Of a DNA stretch of 29,463 nucleotides, positions 9,540 through 18,521 are shown in pieces; the stretch's first letter is position 1; each line of letters starts with the position of its first letter. The position numbers were made by a program, and so were the translations under genes. The stretch spans positions 6,704,540 through 6,734,002 of the forward strand of contig BFEA01000003.1 in assembly GCA_003427395.1 (NCBI GenBank), given 5' to 3'. This stretch comes from Chara braunii. Its lineage: Eukaryota > Streptophyta > Charophyceae > Charales > Characeae. The notes under the pieces are model-generated. The model was not told the origin of the DNA. It searched no databases and was given only the letters and a program-made list of their open reading frames with translations.

Positions 9540-11330
9540 CTTCGATTCAGTAGGAGCAGATGCTACTCCTACTGGTTGCTCGCTTTTGGGTTATGAATTA
9601 GTGGGCACCAGGCTATCACATGCCCAACGGTCCCACACTTGAGGCACTGACAATTGTTCATTTTGGACTGTCATTCCTCACGTGGCATCCCCATCTTTTC
9701 CCAGGGCTTCCTGAACACAATGTCAAGGTGCTCGGGAAACGAGCGTGGCCTCCTTTTCTTCTTCCATTGGCCTTGGCCTCCCTTGTTAGCCATCACGGCA
9801 GTGACGTCACCCTTCCCAAACTCACTGCCGCCATTAGCTACTCCTCCCTCGGACTCGTCAATGGGTAACTTTTCTATCATCTCGTGATCGAACACGAGAA
9901 GCATGTGATCCTGGCGCTTTTACCGTCAAAGGACCTGCTTGCCATACCCACCGACCGGTCCAAATTTCACTACTGAAGCATAGGAACCCTTCACCTGTGC
10001 GTTTATCAACTCTCGTTGGAGAGCGAGATCGTGAAATTGTCAATAATTATACTTACCAGACTTAGCCTCGGCCACGAGTTGTTCGTGAATTGGCTCGGGC
10101 AAAGCTCGTGAGTAGATATACAAGACCTGGTTATCTTGCAAATTCAGTTCAGGTACCTGCAAAAGACGATTCACTTCACGAGACAACGCATCAACGCAAG
10201 ACCAACACTTTTGTCATATTGTGGTGAGTTCGTCAAAGGTCTTGTCGGTCGTCGTTTTGTCGAGAAATCTCTCCTTAATCTTTTGGAGAAATTGTCTCAA
10301 CGTGAGGGTCTTAGCCCACTCACCAATATCTTTAAAGCCAGCAGCGTTGGCCTCGGACAACACCCACTCTTTAGCCACTCCCCCCTGACACGACGTGGAG
10401 AAGGCCACATGACTCTCAGGCTCGACTGGAGCGGTGCCACAATAAGTTTGGATCTCTGCGATCCACAACAACATGTTTTCATCTTTCTTGTTGTTGTAGG
10501 TGAACGACAACTTTATTTTCATTTTTTCCTTTCTCTTCGGTTTTTCTACCTCCTTTGGCCGGTTCTTCCTTCTTGGCGGTTTCTTCTTTCTTTCCTGTCG
10601 GTCTCTCAAGTTCTTTCTTAGAACCTTCGGGTTTCTCCGGCGTGACTCGCTTCATTGCATCCTTCATTCATTTTTCATGGGGTTCCTTCTTGACTACCTC
10701 CCCCTTGATCTCCTCCTCAATTCCTACCTTATCCTTCTCTTTCAAGAGTCTAGTCATTGTCTCCCATGAGGCTGCGTTGCTATCAATCTTCTTTTCGAGA
10801 TGAACAAGGTAGACCACTAGATTGTAGAATGGATGCAAGCTCGCTGCCTGCTTCTTCGTAGTGAAATTTATGCCTAAGTTCTTCAATTATTCTCTCTTCT
10901 TCTGCTTGCGCTTCATGCTGTCTCTGGAATTCCTCAATCTTTCTTCTTACTTCTCTCAATGTATTTTCGATTTGCCTTACGTTTTCCTCCATATCTCTTC
11001 AGACAGTTGTGGTTCCTTCCTTTCTTCTTTCTTCTTTTTTTTTCTTTCCTTTCTTTCCCGGTCCATATTTTCCAGATTCTCAGCGACATACAGGTCAAAG
11101 GTCATTCGCCCTTGCTTTATGAGGTCCTCGACTCTCTTGTCGGTCTCCATCATCTAAACGGTTGTTTCTGCGGCTCTCAGTTCACCTTCTGCGGCACGCA
11201 GATTGAACTGATCGTGAACTAGCCGTTCAATTTCTGAATCGGCGCCGTGTATCTCACCGAGAAGCTGGTGTAGAAGGTCGATCAAAGTCTATCTCCTCGC
11301 ATCAATTTGACCACGGGTCTTTAGTTCCCC
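9540..11330 (-). pseudogene. gypsy 1 gag (coiled coil, capsid, CCHC knuckle)
   Basis: Gag packages the RNA and forms the particle. Reading right to left: an N-terminal Glu/Arg-rich coiled-coil region (about 11330-10780), a Lys/Glu linker (10670-10510), then the retrotransposon gag core: ENMLLWIAEIQTYCGT, AFSTSCQGGVAKEWVL, GEWAKTLTLRQFLQKIKERF (to 10214), VDALSREVNRLLQVP and DNQVLYIYSRALPEPI (10200-10080). It ends in a basic region and a C-x2-C-x4-H-x4-C knuckle at 9605-9646. Frameshifts occur near 10995 and in 10780-10890 and 10480-10610. In-frame stops lie at 10668, 10214, about 10045, 9935 and 9670, and several stand at plausible Arg or Gln codons. The true start is uncertain. Confidence 0.82.
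9605..9646 (-). other. CCHC zinc knuckle of gag
   Basis: The frame reads C-L-K-C-G-T-V-G-H-V-I-A-W-C, a perfect C-x2-C-x4-H-x4-C nucleocapsid knuckle that binds the element RNA. It lies between the gag core and the protease, as expected. Confidence 0.93.
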
Positions 11331-12415
11331 CCCTTCTTCATTAGCATAGAGGGTGAGAGTGATGGGAAAGAAGAAGAGAGGTATGAAACTTGTGAGAATA
11401 GAGGCACGCAGACATTTCCAGAGATAAGTCATTTTTCCTAGCGTGAATATGCCGCACAATAAATAAAATTAAAAGACAAAAATAAATTTCACGGCACACC
11501 CAAGTCCTACAACAAGAAATAATCGAGGCAGATAAAAAGAAACAGCTTCGCAAATAATTTTCTAAATCTAACTTTTGTTGTCTGTTCTATGTGTGATGAC
11601 GTCCTACAGCAGGTGTATAGGTACCGCAACCACGACTAGTGTGATCAAGACAACAACACACTTGTGAGTAAACACATCAACCACAGAACAACCAATAAGT
11701 GAGTAGGTTAGCCAACACAACAACACAATCAATGGTTAGCTTCCTTCCTCTACGGTTCTACCATCTGCAGAAACAATGCAACCAAACACAAGGGCCAGCA
11801 CTCGACACTACAACAAATCGTGAAGCCGTACCATCTGCCGGCACACAAGTGCACACTCGACAGTTCCTCCACAGCAGCGTGTTATGCATGCCACGTGTCA
11901 CCCCTGGGATGCCAACGCAGCAGCTCTATAGAGTCTGCCATGTCAACGTCATGGACCTAAAAGGTCTACGAGGGGAGGATGCCATGTCAGCAATGCATGT
12001 CTGCAACACACACAATATTGGCATGCCATGTCAGCGCTTCATTAGCAGGCTATCGCAACACAAGTATGTACCACGTCAGATCATGCCCTGCCTGTTGAGA
12101 ATGCCACATCAGCACTCCACGTCATGCCACGTAGGCAGTGAGCCACATCAGCGGTCCTGATCTCACACTTATCTCTCTCTAGCCCAGTGCCACGTCAGCC
12201 TGTTGCCAACGAAGCTCTCGCCGGTATCTTGAAATCTGCAGTGTAGCCACGTCATCATCTTCAAGAGAGGCCGCACGCATGTGCCGTACTCAATGTTTAG
12301 ACTTGCGGTATTGACCACGTGCGTTAATAAGCGTGTTTCGTCTTGCACATGCGGCACCTCCCACTTACCTGGGTGCCACGTAAGCACCTGACAGCAGATT
12401 GAGATGAAGGAGTAC
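11331..12415 (-). other. gypsy 1 leader with reiterated CCACGTCA-type motifs
   Basis: A ~1.1-kb untranslated leader lies between the PBS and gag. I see no protein domain. Between about 11890 and 12385 a short motif of the form GCCACGTCAGC recurs about 13 times in near copies (examples: 12070, 12118, 12126, 12189, 12246, 12373). On the element's own strand this reads TGACGTGGC, an ACGT core of the kind bound by plant bZIP factors. Two copies carry CACGTG (11891 and 12316). Whether any protein binds is unknown. Confidence 0.55.
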
Positions 12416-12427
12416 GCTCTGATACCA
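12416..12427 (-). other. primer binding site, initiator Met-tRNA
   Basis: On the minus strand TGGTATCAGAGC follows the 5' LTR after a three-base spacer (ATT). It is complementary to the 3' end of plant initiator tRNA-Met (before CCA is counted), the usual primer of plant gypsy and copia elements. It fixes the element's orientation and the LTR boundary. Confidence 0.93.
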
Positions 12428-12881
12428 AATTGTAATGAACCCAGTCTAGCAGATACTCATCAGACGCCAAAGTACAAGTAGTCTCAGATCTGCACAAAGT
12501 CTCCAGTTAACGTGAAGTGATATCTGAAACAATATCTCGTTACCAATAGACGAAGAGAGTGGAGGGGGAATAAACAGAGGAGAAGGTGGAAAAGATAATT
12601 ACACAAGAGTAGTCACAATCCTTCCCACTCCTTCTCCGGGCTTCCCCTCGCCTCCACGTCAACAACCAATATACAGTAACAGGTCTGATAAATCCTGATC
12701 ACACAGAAGTGCCACATGGCACTCTTATCTCGTGGACACCATGAAGACAACTGCAGTATACGGTAACGACGTCAACCTCAGGTGAGTATCAGATCTCAAT
12801 CATCCACAAATCCCGATCTCCCTCCTTGTCGCAACCAGTCACCTCATGTAGACAGCGTGGCCAATGCCACGTCAGCTATAG

Positions 12882-13092
12882 AGACAGGTGGCATGCGCCA
12901 CATCATCAATGAAGACAGGTGGCAGCGCCGCATCAGCAACACAATGTAGACAAATAGCAATGCCACATCAGCAATGTAGACAAGTGGCATGCGCCACATC
13001 AGCCATGTAGACAGTGGCATGCACCATATCAGCAATGTAGACAAATAGCATGCGCCACATCAGCCATATAGACAAGTGGCATGCGCCATATG
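12882..13092. repeat. ~31-bp minisatellite with hairpin core, 5' LTR
   Basis: About seven units homologous to those at 5083-5345, with the same GTGGC-ATGC-GCCAC stem in most units. Two units have AATAGC in place of AGTGGC, which breaks the stem. Confidence 0.87.
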
Positions 13093-13153
13093 TCTAGCGC
13101 ACAGTAGAGAAAGCGCCAGCATGCTGCCACAGTCCTGCGTCGTCGACCACAGT

Positions 13154-13263
13154 GCCAGCGTCAAGCCAGCGTCCAGCCAGCGTCAAGCCGGCGTCCAGCC
13201 AGCGTCGAACCATAGTCGAGCCAGCGTCGAACCATAGTCGAGCCAGCGTCCAGCCAGCGTCGA
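13154..13263. repeat. 11-bp minisatellite GCCAGCGTCNA, 5' LTR
   Basis: Ten 11-base units, two of which (ACCATAGTCGA) are variant and alternate with normal ones, a higher-order pair repeat not seen in the other LTR. Confidence 0.88.
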
Positions 13264-14156
13264 GGCAGCATAACAAGACTGAATGTTGACCAACCGGAGA
13301 CCCAGCCTTATGTAGCATTTGGCAAGGCTGTCTGGCCTCAGGTCCCCTTTCCACGGTCGTACAGATTGACTCACAGCCGAGGGCCTGGATTGTACAGTTG
13401 CAGATTTCCCCTTGGTCCTGATGTTGTCGGGGTACCTGCATACAAACAAGTGTGTGCGTCTGACCGGCGGCCTGGGCTGGGTACACTTTGACTTTGACTG
13501 TTGGATGTCCGATAGTTGACTTTAGTCAACTGTCACACGTTCAGGTCTTGAATCTTTTTGTGGGGTTCTTTTCCCCCTTCGGCCTGGGTCTGAGTGCGGC
13601 CTGGTAAGGCCCTCAGACAATCTACGAGACATACGGCATGGTTTATTGCAGTATGCCCTCGATGAGGGCGTTACGGCAAGGGTGTCAGGTCCATGAAAGA
13701 AGAAAGAGAGGAAAAAAAATTGAAACTGAACTTAGGGCGGGAAAGCGGGTTCATACATTCTGCAAAGTAATAGCGTGGTTATGCCCTCCTCCACAAAGTG
13801 TCAGCAGCAACGGACTGCGTCGTGCCTATCTGGCGGGGCCCAAAACAAAAAAAAGTACGAAAACAAAAAACACAAACAATGAAAACCCGAAACTGACCAC
13901 TACAGCGGTTATATATGAACGTGTGAGATTTGGTGTGAGCACAACTTGGTACACGACCTTCCCCGACATGATCTTTTGTTTTTATTTTTGTTTTTCGAAG
14001 GGGCCCTCAAGGCCCAACTGCCGAGCCTCGTCCAACCCCCGAAACTTCCGAAAAAGTGGGAAAACAGCCACTTTTCTCATTTCTCCCAACACTGGTCGAT
14101 AGTGGTGGTTTAAAGAAAACAAAACAGGGCGAGGCGGGGGGGGTTCAGAACTTTCA

Positions 14157-14176
14157 GCATGGGTGGGCACCCATGC
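14157..14176. repeat. perfect 9-bp-stem hairpin
   Basis: GCATGGGTG-GG-CACCCATGC has two exactly complementary 9-base arms and a two-base centre. Function unknown; no T-run follows, so it is not a bacterial-type terminator. Confidence 0.8.
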
Positions 14177-14808
14177 AGCTTCTTCCTCGCGCAGCGCCAG
14201 CGCCCTTTCCCTTCGGGCATGGTGGCCACCCAACAAGCAAGCGCTACCAGCAGCGCTGCCGCCATCCAGCCAGCAAGAATGTCACAAGTGAGTGAGTGTC
14301 ACTTGCATTTGCCCTGTCTGGCTGGGCAAGGCAGACCCTGGCTGTGCGGCCTGCGTCCCAGTAGTTGTACTGTTGCATACCAAGATGGTACAGACCAGAA
14401 CCAAGAACCGATCTCTCACAGATAGAGCGGGATAGCACAGCAGAAGACTGGAATACCAATGATCAGACCCAATCAATGTCGAAATGCAGACTGGACATAC
14501 ATCATCATCATCGCACGTTGTGAATGGCCTGGTGCCGCACACAGGGACGAAGGTGCCAGGCCTAGCTCATGCACAGATGAGGAGGGGAAAGAGACGAAGA
14601 AGAGGGGGGAGGAGATGAGAACGTCATCAACCCAAATGTCGCTGATATCAATCCCAAATAGTCCCCCCAACATTTCTGTCCAATGTCGAGTCTAAATCCC
14701 AAGTGCCGTTAATCTCTCTCTCTCTCTCTCTCTCATAGCCGGTAAGAAGAAGTCAGAGCGCTGGGAGGGGAAGAAGAAGGTGGTGGACTGGAGGAGGAAG
14801 AAAAAGGA

Positions 14809-14873
<65 letters not shown>
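14809..14873. repeat. (CT)n microsatellite at gap edge
   Basis: A CT dinucleotide run with one interruption at 14821-14823 that ends exactly at the run of Ns. The gap was probably caused by this repeat. Confidence 0.95.
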
Positions 14874-15093
14874 NNNNNNNNNNNNNNNNNNNNNNNNNNN
14901 NNNNNNNNNNNNNNNNNNNNNNNNNNNNNNNNNNNNNNNNNNNNNNNNNNNNNNNNNNNNNNNNNNNNNNNNNNNNNNNNNNNNNNNNNNNNNNNNNNNN
15001 NNNNNNNNNNNNNNNNNNNNNNNNNNNNNNNNNNNNNNNNNNNNNNNNNNNNNNNNNNNNNNNNNNNNNNNNNNNNNNNNNNNNNNNNNNNNN
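14874..15093. other. assembly gap (220 N)
   Basis: All bases are N. The true content and length are unknown. Any open frame drawn across it is invalid. Confidence 1.
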
Positions 15094-15820
15094 CGCAGGT
15101 AAGTCTCAGGTAAGTCCTCTGGCCGCCATCACCATCTCTCCCTCCCTGCGCTACTCTACTCTATCAGCGCCCAGCGCTGGAAGACTAGTCCTATCGTCGA
15201 CTACTACTGGACTGCTGTCGCCCGAAGTATGCCTCCACTCAATCCTCTACTGAATGCCCTGACTGAGTCCGGACCCAACTATGCATAGCGCTGGGTCGGC
15301 CGCAGCGGCTGAGTCGTGGCACCCAAACTGAGGCTGGGCCTCCAGCGCCTACTGAAACGGCGCGGTCTCAAAATCAGGGTCTGGTGCCAAAACCCGTGCC
15401 AGGGCCTGTAACCGAAACGAGGCCTACAGGGCCTCTAACTGGTACCGGTCCTACTCAGGCCTAAAAACTGGCCTACTGAACCTGCGGACCCTACTGAGAG
15501 TGGAAACGACACCGACCCTATACTCTACGGACCCCTAGCCTACCTGGTCATGCCCTGCTGGGCCCGTGTGGAACTGAGTATGCCACATGTGCCCAGGGCC
15601 CTTCCAGGTTGTGCCTGGTGCTCAACTGTAAATGCCCTGGGCCTCAGCATCTCTGCTGGGTCTCCAGCATCTTCAACTGACCGGGTGACCGATTGGTTGA
15701 AGATGCTGCACGTTCTGGATCATGTCAGCCTTTACCTAGGGCCCTTTGATTTTGCTCAGGCCCGCCTTCACTTAGGGCGTGCGCAGGCCCTTTACAAGGC
15801 CGACGGCCCTTATGCTTCAC
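15094..15820. other. GC-rich unassigned region after the gap
   Basis: It starts with two perfect CAGGTAAGT sequences (15096-15104 and 15107-15115), each an ideal 5' splice site. After that, 15240-15550 is full of degenerate GGCCT/ACTGA words, which looks like an old GC-rich minisatellite. A 102-codon plus-strand frame (15550-15858) has no recognisable domain and runs into the repeat at 15821, so I do not call it a gene. Confidence 0.4.
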
Positions 15821-16075
15821 AAATCCATGGCTTGCCGGTGGAAAAGGAACCGAACTGACGCTCTACAGAATGAATATGGAGCCAGCCTCAGCCAGGCCCA
15901 TAAGTATCTGTTTTTTGAACTTTTTCTCTATTCAAAAAATAAAAATAAAAATAAATCATGACTTGCTGGTGGAAAAGGAACTGGACTTGTGCTGCTCAGA
16001 ATGAATACGGAGCCAGACCCACAAGGACTCGTTGTTCCTCAAAAGAAAAAAAATAAAAATAAATTAAAAATTAAG
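15821..16075 (+). repeat. tandem ~132-bp duplication, each copy with an A-rich tail
   Basis: The words AAATC(C)ATG(G/A)CTTGC, GGTGGAAAAGGAAC, CAGAATGAATA and GGAGCCAG occur in the same order in copy 1 (from 15821) and copy 2 (from 15953). Each copy ends in an A-rich tail (AAAAAATAAAAATAAAAAT and similar). Tails at the end of each unit suggest retroposition or a duplicated retroposon, but no tRNA boxes or target duplication are visible. Confidence 0.65.
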
Positions 16076-16449
16076 AACAAAATGACGAGAAATAAGCAGG
16101 ACAGCAATCACAAGTTCACAACGCATGCATGAGCCCACACAGAAATCGACTCGCAGTCAGACCAACCAATGCATGTAGAAAGAGTGAAGAAACAGTTTTT
16201 CACTTCTTAACAATTATATAAAAAATCAGTTTAAGATTCTGAAAATTAACTGCTGTTAGTTGAGCTGTGTTGACACGTGAAGGTGAAACATGAAATTTTA
16301 AACTTGAAACTCGAAACTTGCCAGTGAAACTTGAAATCACGCATTGATCCAGATGGGTTCATTAACCTCATTTCTTTCCTTTTTCAATGATTTTGTTTAG
16401 TTTATAACTTTTTTTAATCTACTGATTTTAATATCATTTTATGATTCAG
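16076..16449. other. AT-rich intergenic stretch
   Basis: No gene seen. It contains short direct repeats of GAAACTTGAAA type (16283-16335) and T-rich sequence downstream. Confidence 0.5.
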
Positions 16450-16509
16450 TTAGATATGACAATGGTTTGTAAAACTGTAATTTGATACATGGGACAAAGT
16501 ACGACATAC

Positions 16510-16677
16510 CCTTTTTTTTATCTTTTCAAAGTTCTCGACAAGTGTCCTTGCTATCCCATCTTTTTCCTCCATAGCCGTTCTGACTGCAGCACTCCATAAC
16601 CCTTTCTCCTCCATCTTTTTCTTATGCTGCTCCAAAATCGTATTTTTTATTTCCTCTGTTGCACCTGTATATTTCTC
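16510..16677 (-). CDS. single 56-codon exon, coiled-coil-like protein, unidentified
   Basis: On the minus strand an open block of exactly 168 bases (phase 0 at both ends if cut where proposed) is bounded by an acceptor, CTGCAGTTATCAG|GAG at 16678-16680/16677, and a strong donor, AAAGG|GTATGT at 16510/16509. The block reads EKYTGATEEIKNTILEQHKK, then a Lys/Glu-rich stretch with GLWSAAVRTAMEEKDGIART, and ends FEKIKKR. Heptad-like Glu/Lys/Leu spacing suggests an amphipathic helix. It has no stop and no decay, unlike the retroelement frames around it. I do not recognise the family, and no partner exon was found in the neighbouring ~1 kb on either side. It may be one exon of a host gene with long, repeat-filled introns, or an isolated exon remnant. 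Confidence 0.5.
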
Positions 16678-16779
16678 CTGATAACTGCAGACTCAGAGAC
16701 AGATACCAAACCAACCTTAAGTTCGCTACTTGAAAACACAGAGAAGTAGGATATGAGAAAAGCAGGAATTGAGGAACAC

Positions 16780-16826
16780 AAACAAACAAACAAACAAACA
16801 AACAAACAAACAAACAAACAAACAAA
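16780..16826. repeat. (AAAC)n microsatellite
   Basis: A run of about 12 AAAC tetranucleotides. The minus-strand frame gives a Cys-Leu-Phe-Val repeat, an artefact. Confidence 0.95.
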
Positions 16827-16988
16827 ATTGTAATAATAAATTAATGATAAAAAGCGGATGCCCGCTGCGGCTACGCGCAGCGGACAACCCCCACCTCCCC
16901 TCGCTCTCTCTGTTGCTTTCCACCCTCACTCCCCATCCATCGGTTTCATCCCGGGAAATCCTCCTAGAGATTGGGAAAGAGGACCCGG

Positions 16989-16990
<2 letters not shown>

Positions 16991-17068
<78 letters not shown>
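16991..17068. repeat. (CT)n microsatellite
   Basis: About 39 uninterrupted CT units. Minus-strand frames read Arg-Glu repeats through it, which should not be taken as protein. Confidence 0.97.
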
Positions 17069-17070
<2 letters not shown>

Positions 17071-17101
17071 AAGCAGCCCCAACCCGTTCCCAGCTTTCTC
17101 G

Positions 17102-17103
<2 letters not shown>

Positions 17104-17148
<45 letters not shown>
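17104..17148. repeat. (GATT)n microsatellite
   Basis: About 11 GATT tetranucleotides. It lies 35 bases from the (CT)n, and an (AAAC)n is 165 bases to the other side, so three different microsatellites are clustered within 370 bases. Confidence 0.95.
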
Positions 17149-17329
17149 TCGTGTTCGGTATTTGCATGTTCGTATGTGCATGCCTGACCGTTATTTGCAT
17201 GCCGGAATCTGGACAGGGATGTCCACGTGTTGCATCCCTTTATAATTTTTATTCGTAGACAGAGAATAAAAAACACTCTGGGGGAAAACTCTTGCTCGGT
17301 TCTGCTCGAGTATAGTGTCCTCCTCTTCA

Positions 17330-18175
17330 CCATTGTATGTGTGTGTGTGAGTCCTCTGCCCTCCTCCCTCATCCTCCTCTGTCCATCCTCTTTTCTCCTC
17401 CTCCGTCGATCATCCCTCCTACATCCATAGTCCTCGTGTGTCACCCTCATGTGTGTGTGCGTGTATGTCCTCCTCCCTCCTTCCATCCTTCATTCTCCTG
17501 CCTCAATCATCATCATCGTCCTCTCCTCGTCCTCTCTCCTCAACCACCCTCCTGGTCCTCCAAAAGACACTCACATGGCACCATCATCCTTCTTGTTCTC
17601 GTGCTCCATCGTTGCGTCCTTCTCCTCCTCCTCGTCGTCCTCCTCCTCATGCTCCAGTGTAGCATCCTCCTCTTCCTCATAGTCCATTGTTGCCTCCTCC
17701 TCCTCCTCGTGCTCCGTTGTGTGTGTGTGTGTCCTCTGTCCTCCTCCCTCATTGCCCTGCCTCCATCCTTCCTCCTCCTCCACCCTGGATCCTCCCCCCT
17801 CCATCCATGGTCCTCCTCCTCCTCGCCCCTCCCTCATCCTATGCCTCCATCTTCCATCCTCGTCATCCTCCTCCCTCCTCCTCCTTCCTCTGCCTCCATC
17901 CTCCTCCCTCTGTCATCATCGCCTTGAAGTTCCTCCCTCCATCGGCATCGCCCTCCTCCCTACGCCTCCCTCCTCCCCGTCTGTCTTCCTCGTTCGTCGT
18001 CCAGTTGAGCCCGACCATTGTCAATAGCGCTTGTCCGCTTTCTTCCTTGATCATGTCCTCCTCCATCCTTTACCTCCTCCATCCTTTACCTCCACCATCC
18101 TCCCTCCTCGTCCATCCTCCGATAGCGCCCGTCCAGTTGAGCCCGACCAACCTTGCTCGTCGCCTCCTCCAGGTT
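17330..18175 (+). repeat. long TCC-rich pyrimidine tract with a repeated (GT)n-CCTCCTCCCTC unit
   Basis: About 850 bases are dominated by C and T on the plus strand. A compound unit, (GT)n followed by CCTCTG(C/T)CCTCCTCCCTCAT, appears near 17337-17372 and 17717-17756, with a shorter version near 17447-17482. Two copies of GTCCAGTTGAGCCCGACCA lie near 18000 and 18130. Open frames rich in Pro/Ser or Glu/Arg run through it on both strands and are compositional. I see no gene. Confidence 0.7.
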
Positions 18176-18233
18176 ATCCCACTGCGCCCGGTGGGAGATA
18201 TCCCTTGCCATCCACGGCCGTCGTCCGGGCCTA

Positions 18234-18318
18234 GGTCCCACTTGCACGAATTACAAGACTCTGACCGTAGATACCAAAGATCAACGGCCGAAATCTCCCA
18301 ATTTGCGCAAGTGGGACC
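18234..18318. repeat. 12-bp perfect inverted repeat with 61-base loop
   Basis: GGTCCCACTTGC (18234-18245) and GCAAGTGGGACC (18307-18318) are exact reverse complements. Near them ACGGCCG occurs twice (18213 and 18285 regions), and GGGAGAT/ATCTCCC (18192 and 18292) form another pair that interleaves with the first, so only one can form at a time. Confidence 0.7.
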
Positions 18319-18521
18319 TTGCCCCCGGCCGGCCCTGCCCCTTCAGGTTGATGCGGTGCCCTCCTTCACCGGCGCGCAAGGAACAATCAGGTGGAGAACG
18401 GGTTCTGCATTCATTTTTGCCGCCGGCACTCTCCATCCGACCGTTTGCCATACGGTTTGGTCCCGCCCATCCCTGGCACTCGTCGCCTCGTCTCCCCGAT
18501 AGCGAAAATAAAAAGAAGGCC

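Larger units (their letters stand above)
4644..13650 (-). mobile_element. Ty3/gypsy chromovirus-type LTR retrotransposon 1, complete but inactive
   Basis: A 9,007-bp element on the minus strand. Reading from right to left: 5' LTR (12431-13650), PBS (12416-12427), ~1.1-kb leader, gag with a CCHC knuckle, protease, reverse transcriptase, RNase H, integrase with D-D35-E, chromodomain, polypurine-like tract, 3' LTR (4644-5880). RT before integrase defines Ty3/gypsy order, and a chromodomain after integrase defines chromoviruses. GTAT occurs just outside both ends (4640-4643 and 13651-13654), a 4-bp target duplication, or 5 bp (AGTAT) if the LTR end is moved by one base. Many in-frame stops and at least three frameshifts make it non-functional. 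LTR divergence (nine differences in the first ~110 aligned bases, seven of them transitions, counted by eye) suggests an old insertion. Confidence 0.93.
12431..13650 (-). repeat. 5' LTR of gypsy element 1
   Basis: 1,220 bp, starting TGCAATAA and ending ATTACA on the minus strand, so it has canonical TG...CA ends. It should contain the promoter of the element. I could not assign a convincing TATA box. It includes a ~31-bp minisatellite (12882-13092) and an 11-bp minisatellite (13154-13263). GTAT (13651-13654) follows. Confidence 0.93.
13655..14873. other. unassigned region with small palindromes
   Basis: I recognise no gene. Open frames of up to ~150 codons exist on both strands but show no domain, and overlapping frames are equally open. 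The stretch holds a perfect 20-base palindrome (14157-14176), a 7-bp stem (14285-14291 with 14299-14305), a short (CT)n (14713-14734) and a second (CT)n (14809-14873) that runs into an assembly gap. Confidence 0.5.

Noticed and set aside
9620-9904. Overlapping 77-82-codon plus-strand frames near the gag end
   Set aside because: They are antisense to the nucleocapsid part of gag, where the CCHC knuckle is perfect.
10136-10621. 161-codon plus-strand frame
   Set aside because: It is the complement of the gag core, which is clearly recognisable on the minus strand.
14780-15253. Plus-strand frame across the N gap
   Set aside because: Half of it is undefined sequence preceded by (CT)n.
16726-17486. 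Long minus-strand frames with Arg-Glu and Ile-Asn-Gln-Ser repeats
   Set aside because: They are translations of (CT)n and (GATT)n microsatellites and are open only because the repeats contain no stop.
17687-18502. 271-codon plus-strand frame rich in Pro/Ser/Leu
   Set aside because: Composition follows the pyrimidine tract, overlapping frames on both strands are equally open, and no domain is visible.
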